Source of the DNA: Tethya wilhelma
Lineage: Eukaryota; Porifera; Demospongiae; Tethyida; Tethyidae
NCBI GenBank assembly: GCA_964030475.1
Contig: CAXIPT010000002.1
Location: 7,105,381 to 7,169,380, forward strand
Reading direction: 5' to 3'
Length of the DNA stretch: 64,000 nucleotides
The notes under the pieces are model-generated. The model saw only the letters and a program-made list of their open reading frames with translations, was not told where the DNA came from and did not search any database. Below, piece by piece: positions 57,101 through 64,000 of this stretch. The translations under genes were made by a program, and so were the position numbers. Each line of letters starts with the position of its first letter. Positions within the stretch are counted from its first letter, which is position 1.

Positions 57101-59236
57101 AATAAAAAACGAGAACTAAGTCTAGTCTAAGAATAGAATTAGCTGAATTCAAAGACTATTTAAACACATAAAAGTTACCACAATTACATCATACAATACC
57201 CATGTAATAATCTACAGACTAAGTGATCATCTTTCTGTTTTCATTAGTGTTTGTTATGATTCACCAAAATAATAAAGAAAGGTCAGAAGGACCTTCGAAT
57301 ATGCCACTATAACTACCAATCAAAACTATACGAATATAATTGTATGAGATAGGTGAATTTTACTATAACTACCACTGAAATAATGAGCAAAACACTAAAC
57401 TAAAATTTACCAAACTGTAGACAACTACCACTCACATTAATTTTATAAAATTATGAGATATAAAACTGACTCTTTGATGCAAATAAAGGAATTCAGATTT
57501 TTCCTGAAATTTCGATTTTTTTAATGCTTAGATCTAAGCTTCTTGATTAGGCCTAAAATTTTCTTTTGCTGCTGATTTGGATCGAGATGAGAATAGTGTA
57601 TCTCCATGGCTATTTGTTGCTGTTGTTGTTGCTGTTTTGTTTTGTCCACACTTGTGCCTCTTGTTGGCATGCTGATCGGAGTACAATTAGAATTACATAC
57701 TTTTTTATTAGTAATAATTGTTATAGGCCAAAGCTTAGACCTAATTGTAAAGCTAATGCCAAATCTTTGATCAAAACATGAAACAAGAACGTTATAGATC
57801 TAAGCTTCTATTGCAAACTGTTTTCAGATAGAATCCTAGTTAAAACAAAAAATCTGAATCTTATCTCGATCTTGTTGTATATAAGATTAATTGGGTTATC
57901 TCTTTGAGGTTGATCTAGTTAATGTCACTTTAAAATTTGATTCTTGGTTGCCTTGACTATACTTGTTTATAATACAGTTAATTCTATGCTTAATTGGCTA
58001 CTGATGGTAGATAATTAAGTTTCCTGCTCAGTGTATGAATATAATTATTGTTGCAACAAAAGTAATATTTATAATTATCATCAAAAGTATAATTATTTTT
58101 AGAATCTGTATTGTACCACATGTGGTTAATATGGAATTAAAATTTAATGTTATTTTCATGATAATCTATTCTGTGTAGCTTTCAGGTTTTGACTATAATT
58201 TAATTTATGATTGTGTGTCTACACTATATCTATAGAGCCAGGAGGTCAGAAGAGAGTACAGTGTTCTTGTGTGCCACCAGGAGGTTGGGCCATCACTGTA
58301 CTGGAGGATATTCATTCTAGCATATCTGGCTGTCCTTCAACTATTTGGAATTATGTTGGCGTTTCAGACAAGACGTGTAAAAGTGAAGAGCTTGAGGGAT
58401 TCTAAGTTTGTCACGGCCAATGTTTACATCTCCAGTGTGGTGATTGTGGTGTTCATTCTCATCACATTCATCCTGAGAAGCTACCTCATTGCCTACAGCA
58501 CTCTCTATGCTTTGGGAATCTTTCTTATGACCACAGCCTTCCTTGTTCTTACATTTGTTCCAAAGGTTGGTTTCATTCATGCTTATAATTATACTACATG
58601 CAGTCAGCATGGCCTTGTACTGTGACATAATAATAATTATTATGTATAGTATATAGCCCGTTAATAACTAAAGCCAACTAAACCATAATTATAGGTTTGC
58701 ATAATTTTAAAAATAATTAGTAAGAGACTAATGAAAGTTAGGTAAAAATGCACACATAACTTGAGCATTATAGTTGAAAAAGCAAAAAATCCCCCATTTC
58801 AGATGATAATGCTCTACAAGGACCCAACTGGTGATAGTCTACGACCTATGACAGGTCATGGTGGTAAAAATAAGAGGACGACAAATAGGACAGAGACCAA
58901 ACCAGAAGCATTAGATCCTTCAGAGTTGATGGAAAGAATAGTCACTCTAGAGGGCAAGCTGGCTTGGAGTGAAGAGACTATTGAAAGATTAAAGAGAGAA
59001 ATGGACATTCTGGTGAGTGAATTATAGCAGTGCTATAACAGTTACTGTTATTAGTGCAACGTGCTTCATAATAATAGTTACGGTAACCTTTATTGTAATG
59101 ATTGTTTGATAATTTTATATACTGTCGTGTGAAGATTAATGTTTATGATGAAACTCTTTATACTGTACAGAACTCCTCGAGAAACACTCCTGAAGACAAT
59201 AGCATTGAACATGAACATTTTAGAGCTTCATTTTAG
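51180..59236 (+). CDS. Metabotropic GABA-B-type receptor (family C GPCR)
   Basis: Sixteen exons with GT-AG borders give 831 codons: 51180-51431, 51629-51766, 52902-53072, 53205-53306, 53394-53459, 53522-53713, 53987-54265, 54459-54525, 54605-54703, 54887-55031, 55137-55263, 55757-55864, 56755-56898, 58236-58565, 58803-59012, 59171-59236. The protein has a signal peptide (SVWLSLSAVAAG), a bilobed ligand domain (to about 450; ITSFGGIGRYNSSG, GCGCSVATEPVAEIIHHWNI, AQIYDDVWGLALALNQTL) and the pre-membrane NGVPPDGAP. Seven membrane spans follow (about 470-740), including ISEWLFTIGYTLAYGAMLAK (span 3). It ends with a heptad-like coiled coil (LMERIVTLEGKLAWSEE, about 785-810) of the kind that dimerises GABA-B subunits. 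It signals through G proteins at the plasma membrane. The ligand is not proven to be GABA. Introns hold a SINE, a MITE and an R1 remnant. Confidence 0.93.
52003..52103 (-). mobile_element. Diverged R1 arm in receptor intron 2
   Basis: The segment with AAAAATTTCATAAAAAATAA, then TAGGAATGGACAGT and AAATGACTTCACTTT parallels the left arm of the 22574 MITE but is diverged and has no matching second arm. Confidence 0.5.
55272..55448. mobile_element. MITE in receptor intron 11
   Basis: Inverted ends CCAGGGTTTCATACAGAA and, reversed, CCAGGATTTCATATAGGA enclose G-run and C-run blocks (GGGGGGGG at 55290, C runs at 55305, 55326 and 55415). It starts 8 bases after the exon 11 splice donor, so it lies extremely close to the exon edge. 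Confidence 0.7.
56318..56612 (+). mobile_element. tRNA-derived SINE, copy 2
   Basis: Same element as 396-697, here in sense orientation in intron 12 of the GABA-B-type receptor. A-box-like TGGCCTGGTGG (56322-56332), B box GGTTCGAGTCC (56374-56384), body ending CCCGAAGGGGCACTT, and an A tail of about 16 bases (56597-56612). No target duplication was identified. Confidence 0.85.
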
Positions 59237-60137
59237 AATTAATAGAAGCTGTATCATGAACACTCTAAGACTTGTAGTGAAAAGGACGTTTGCAATTATT
59301 TCATTTAATTAATTCAATTAAATTTCCTGAGTGAATAACTTTTATTAGAACATAGATTCGATCATAATAACGCTTGCGATTGAGTTCAAGCAACAATAAT
59401 ACTATTATTTGGATTATTGGCATGTGACTTATACATGCAGTAATCAATTTAGTAAAAATAAGTACTAATAATACTATAATAATAATAATCATTATATTCA
59501 GATCAATATTCTTATTTATAAAGCCCAAAAACAGTCTGTATAATATTATTATAGCTTACTGTTCAGGTTTAACAGTGGACTTAATAATAAACAGCTCATA
59601 AGCTAGTCTGCATTTACAAACATGCATAACACAATAATAATTATTATATTAATTTAATTTGCACACTATACAATGATTCAGAAGCCCCCTGCTCTTGAAG
59701 GCAACATTGTTAATTAATTTAAGTACAGGACATTAAGACAATTTGCAATCTCCTAAGACTCCAAACACAACAGGAAAAGTATTCAAACCCCTAAAACAGC
59801 TACCCTAGGTGAGAGAGAATCTGATGCTTGTTTTGTAGCTTATAGCTACTGAATAAAATTTTGCTGTTTTGTAAAAAATATCTACAGACTGACTTACGTC
59901 ATGTTTCATTGTTTTAGCTGCATGTACTGCTCACTGCTCACTTTCGTGCCCCAGAGATGTCAATAAGACCCACGTAATACACCTGAGGTTTAATTAATAT
60001 TACCTTCTGGTCGACTGGCTATTGCCAACACATCCACATTCCGACTGGTAACAAGCTACCCTCCACAGTTGCTGCTTCAGGACTTCCTACTAGAGCTCCA
60101 GTTTCACCATCACTTAAAGCACTGGCACTTGCTGTGT

Positions 60138-60181
<44 letters not shown>

Positions 60182-61449
60182 GGGTGCAATAGTCTAAGAG
60201 TAGCTAATGGTCATTGGGGAGTCAATGGCAAACAAACTATAGTTGCATGCCCTTAAGTGTGTGGCACTTGATGATGCATCGAGTGTCCCCCACTCTCGTA
60301 CAACTATTATGTGTGGCAGTTGACACAGTGTCTGTCTGTCTGTGACAAGTAGACATACTTCAGTTCAAAAGAGTAATGATAAAGTGCCCCACCTAAAACC
60401 TTGTATACACAAACAAGATCATTCCTCCAAAATTTATTCCACTCATACATTTTTCACACTCAAGGAAGGGCCATACCCTGAGTGGAAATAATTAGATGAG
60501 TATTAGGCAATAATAACAATCATTATTATTATGCGCAGTATGGATGAAAATTCAAATTGTCTTCAAATAATTATTCCCAAACTTCTCCCTATACTATTAT
60601 AGGCTCGATGCTAATTGATCTGCTTAAAATTTTCATTTTTTAGTACTGCCTTTGAAAGAACCACATTATTCTTGCTAATTTTCAAGTTTTCCTAAGAATA
60701 ATGACACTAAAGAGTTGCAATTGCCAGCCAGCGTAGCTAGTGCTCAGTCACAATTAAGTTTCTAGATCAGACTTAAATCATTTAGGTTACCCAGGTACTC
60801 TTAATGTTTTCTTCACTCCCTAAGTTTTAAAATTTTTTATTCCTTTTGTCACTAACTGTTGCTCTTACTGTACATAGTCATTCTTTCATTGAACTCTTAC
60901 TTGTCTATGGTATTATTTCTTTTTGCTATTGTTTCTATATCAGGGTCACCTTCATATAAATTTCCTTATGTCATCCTTTTTTGGAAGTTAATTGTTAGAT
61001 AAAAAAAAGAGTCACGGAACTTCTTCAGCTATGTCAGCATGTGACTTGGGTGAGGTGGAAGCTTAGGCTCATGGAGTTTTCTCTCTTGTTTGTATCAATA
61101 TAAGCTAGGTATGCAGCTCAGAGTCACAATGTACAGTCCTAGTGCTTTCAATGTCTGTAGGTGCAAGATATCCACTTTCCAGTCAATCATAGGTAATTAT
61201 AGAGCTACCTTCCACAGTTGTTGCTTTAGAAATTCTTACAGGAGCTTGTGTGGGTGTAAGAGGCAAGTTGACATAGTGTCTGTCTGTTTGTGGCAAGCAT
61301 GGATATACTTCAGCTCAAATGTGTAATGATAAGCACCCAACCAAAAATCTTGCATATACAAACAAGATCATACACCCAAAATTCCATTCATGCACTGCAC
61401 TCGTGAATGGAAAAGCAAGCAAGGGCATATCCTATGTGGAATTATATGC
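59237..61449. other. Intergenic with a diverged direct duplication
   Basis: No gene was found. About 130 bp at 60358-60488 (ACAAACAAGATCATTCCTCC) recurs at 61309-61440 (ACAAACAAGATCATACACCC), and preceding pieces near 60070/61210 and 60320/61275 also match, so a unit of several hundred bases is tandemly duplicated. A GT microsatellite lies at 60134-60180. Confidence 0.5.
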
Positions 61450-61512
61450 ACTGTTTAATAGTGTACATAAATAAACATCATAAACGAATAATTGTAACTA
61501 TAATGATTTAGG

Positions 61513-61567
<55 letters not shown>

Positions 61568-61607
61568 CACCTACATTGGTTGGTAGATGCAAGTGGTTGT
61601 GCTGACT
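61450..61607 (-). repeat. Duplicated segment, inverse of 37152-37298
   Basis: The reverse complement matches 37152-37298, including the (CT)n tract at 61513-61564 (GA on the other copy) and the CAAGTGGTTGTGCTGAC segment. The left limit corresponds to the single N at 37299 in the other copy. Confidence 0.8.
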
Positions 61608-62337
61608 GTTCTCCTTGTTGTTGATCGTCACTCTGAGGGCTGTGGGGGCTGGTGGCAGTGGGTAGGGGGGAGGTGTTCACTGGAGAGGGGACATCAGACG
61701 AGGTACCCTCCTCAGGACTGAAGTTACCCAGCTCAGTCTCCTACGATACATATTAAGCAAGAAAGTTATGTTTGTGCAATACCTAGTAAGGCATTAATTG
61801 CCAAACCCAAATAGAGCCAGTTAAGTGACTTCCATTATTATTACACCAGCTAAGCCCATCTGGTTTGAGAATGTCAGTAGAAAAAATTTATTATTTCTTA
61901 TTATCCAATCAATTTCAAAATTTAAAGCACCATTGGAAAGCGCTCGTTCTCCCCGTTCTTTTGGTTGTTAAGTTTTTCAGCTTCTGACACCTTACCAGTC
62001 AAAAGTTAGCTATTTTGTCCCATAGAAAAAGTATGGCATGAATCTCATTATTTCACTTCCGGCAGTATTCTAAAACCAGATGGACTTCAGTATAATGTTG
62101 AATGGGTAACCACTGCCCAGTACTATGTACGATGACCTTTACCAGTTTCTTTGTGCAACCTGCAGCTACCGTGATTCCCTTCTCACCTGGACCCTGAGGA
62201 GGAGGACTGGGAGGAGGAGGAGATCTCCAGTGATGACATCGGGGATGGACCTCAGTCACCAACCACACCAGGGGGATGGTGCAGTCATGGATCCCCACCA
62301 GGAGACTGTAGTCCATCAGATTCAGCTTCTGAAGCAA
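61560..62337 (-). pseudogene. PIP4K-like lipid kinase fragment
   Basis: On the minus strand, an exon starting at 62337 after a TACATTCAG acceptor encodes LLQKLNLMDYSLLVGIHDCT, the MDYSLLVGIHD signature of phosphatidylinositol-5-phosphate 4-kinases. A CAG/GTGAGA donor near 62187 could end it. A second open stretch after TATCGTAG at 61742 reads ETELGNFSPEEGTSSDVPSP and continues Ser/Pro/Gln-rich, like the variable kinase insert. No single frame joins the two without a stop, and the rest of the kinase is not seen. It looks like a broken duplicate or part of a larger gene extending past the window. Confidence 0.55.
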
Positions 62338-63276
62338 CTGAATGTATGCAATAGAAGAACGGAAGATATAAACTACTGCAAATCAACCACTCAACAACAG
62401 ATTACAACATGTACGGTGTACACAGGGAATGGACATTAGCATGCAGACCCAGCCTCATACCCATTAAGTTTTTATTGTTACATACTGAAGTTGCATATAT
62501 TATGGTGATACAATGCTAGAGCAGACAAGTAGACTAATAAGATTTAAACCTGTTCACAACTGAACCACTACCTCACATATGTACTGTGAAACTAGTAGTG
62601 TAGAATGTAGAAAACAAACCACTGAATTAAGGACAGCCTCCTGCTGTACCACACAGTGATGTGGCAAGTAAATCTTTCTAAGATCTATACTATAATTATG
62701 ACCCTTGGAAGGCATGATATTATGTTTGAGCTGCCCAGCATCTGATTAGAGTCTATTGGTATGCTCAGGGAAAAGACATAATTTGGTGTACGGTGCCACC
62801 ATGCAAAGTGCACTTATGCATACTTTCACACAGAAAGTGCTACCCGTGCATTGTTCTTTGAAAAAATATTAGACTGGCTTAAGTACAGAACTAGGGATTC
62901 AATGGTATGCAAACACCAACATAATAAAATTTTCTAATCTGATCCGGTTTTTCTGCAGCTATGGCACAATAAGGTCATGTGTCACAGTGAGCACAATTAG
63001 CTACATGTGATAAAATTAATTTTGTCTAAACTGTGCGGGTAAGTGTAAAACTTGGATCATGGAGTGGACTATGGACAGGCTCACGAACTAGGCCATGGAT
63101 GGCAATGTATGGCATTCCATAAATGGCTCTAGTAGTTAATCACACATCAACCAATTAAGTGCCTTAAGCACTAGTGGTGAGAAACTCTTAGATCGCAGTC
63201 AAGTAACACTGAACATGGCCATTACCAGTGCTCTTTGTCAGACTCAACTGGAGCCAATATTCAGAACTACATACTG
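62338..63276. other. Intergenic or intronic, nothing recognised
   Basis: If the PIP4K-like exons belong to a gene, this is its intron. No further exon was recognised on either strand. Confidence 0.35.
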
Positions 63277-63460
63277 TATAGTGGGTAAATTTGAAGAATT
63301 GGCGATCTATTCTTCAAATCGCCAAACAGTTTTATACGCACGCACACGCATAATTATAAACAATGCAGCATGCGGAGCTAAATAGCCAAATTTAAAATTG
63401 CCAATCATGCCAAAATGCAAATTCACCAAATTTTAAGCTCGCCAAAATTTACCCGCTATA
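63277..63460. mobile_element. TATAGTGGGTAAATTT-ended MITE
   Basis: A 184 bp element with ends TATAGTGGGTAAATTT and AAATTTACCCGCTATA (one mismatch) and internal GGCGAT / ATCGCC and TTGGCGA / TCGCCAA type arms. No coding capacity. Confidence 0.7.
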
Positions 63461-63599
63461 TGGTACTATTATTTGACAGCTACCAAGTGCCAACAGAATA
63501 GCCGATAATGTAAGTATGTATCTTCTGGCTTTAGTTAATCCATAATGTGCTGATTCGATCCATATGTACATATTATCCTGATCATAATTTATAGCATAT

Positions 63600-63990
63600 C
63601 TAGAGTACATGGTCATTTAACAGTAAAACATCGAAATCATGCAGAATATTGAAATTCAATTTTCATGAATAAAATGAAACTAAATCTTGGGACTGTTGAA
63701 GTGTACAGTTTTGGGGACACTTTAAAATAATATGTAATAATGAGTACACTTTGTTGAAAGTATTGTAGTTTTACTTTGGTTTTTCCATACCAACATTTAA
63801 CAGTGTCAATTAAAGTCCATGGTCCAGGTTTACACTTACCAAACTGTACATACTCAGAAAAACTTAATTACCTCATCGTAGGCAGGATTCATAACTTTAT
63901 ATAATTTGCTTACTTGTAATAGTAGAGCAGGTAACAGCCTGTCAGGTAAAATTCATCTTTGAGTACTGAGTATTAACTTCCTGACAGAGA
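63600..63990 (-). repeat. Duplicated segment, inverse of 36592-36990
   Basis: The reverse complement matches 36592-36990 along its length (GTCAGGAAGTTAATAC, ATTTTACCTG, ACCATGG, CATGTACTCTAGAT). A small internal duplication of the ACCTG segment occurs here (63940-63955). The match may continue past the window end. Confidence 0.8.
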
Positions 63991-64000
63991 GTGGACGGGG

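Noticed and set aside
62125..62439. Acidic plus-strand reading (DPEEEDWEEEE) opposite the PIP4K-like exon
   Set aside because: The MDYSLLVGIHD signature on the minus strand is too specific to be chance; the acidic reading is the antisense of a proline/serine-rich stretch.

Overview
The window looks like nuclear DNA of a demosponge, most likely Amphimedon or a close relative. This is inferred from AT-rich sequence, GT-AG introns often under 150 bp, a 16-exon metabotropic GABA-B-like receptor, a cysteine-rich multi-membrane-span family I know mainly from sponges, and very dense short DNA-transposon debris. No bacterial operon, rRNA, true tRNA gene or CRISPR array is present.

Layout. 1-9265 is repeat-rich: a tRNA-derived SINE, a broken pogo-type transposase, an intronless multi-span membrane protein (minus strand, 4517-6277) and the 3' half of a Ty3/gypsy element with one LTR. 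9266-19263 is one giant, nearly intronless gene (at least 3,300 codons) carrying a SecA-type helicase motor and the C-terminal half of an OTU protease domain. An assembly N breaks it at each end, and there is a frame change in the middle. 19264-23565 is nested MITEs. 23566-26438 is an eight-exon Ig-domain receptor with a Thr-rich stalk. 26580-33000 is mobile-element debris with a Ty1/copia fragment and an N gap. 33007-36198 (minus) is a GABA-B-type receptor gene with only its seven ligand-domain exons. 36.6-41.1 kb holds duplicated segments, nested MITEs and an inverted three-exon copy of the Ig gene. 41.8-48.8 kb has a type II glycosyltransferase-like gene and two tail-to-tail POT-family transporters, one intact and one broken. 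51180-59236 is a full GABA-B-type receptor (831 codons). The right end holds a decayed PIP4K-like fragment inside a second duplicated segment.

The main architectural theme is paralogous pairs in opposite orientation. The Ig gene, the GABA-B receptor, the POT transporter and the PIP4K-side segment each occur twice, once per strand, and in the three gene pairs the minus-strand member is truncated or broken. The truncation points fall at repeats or single-N joins, so both real rearrangement and assembly artefact have to be considered. No pathway links all the genes. The receptor, Ig protein, transporter and multi-span protein are all predicted surface proteins, whereas the SecA/OTU protein is predicted to be intracellular.
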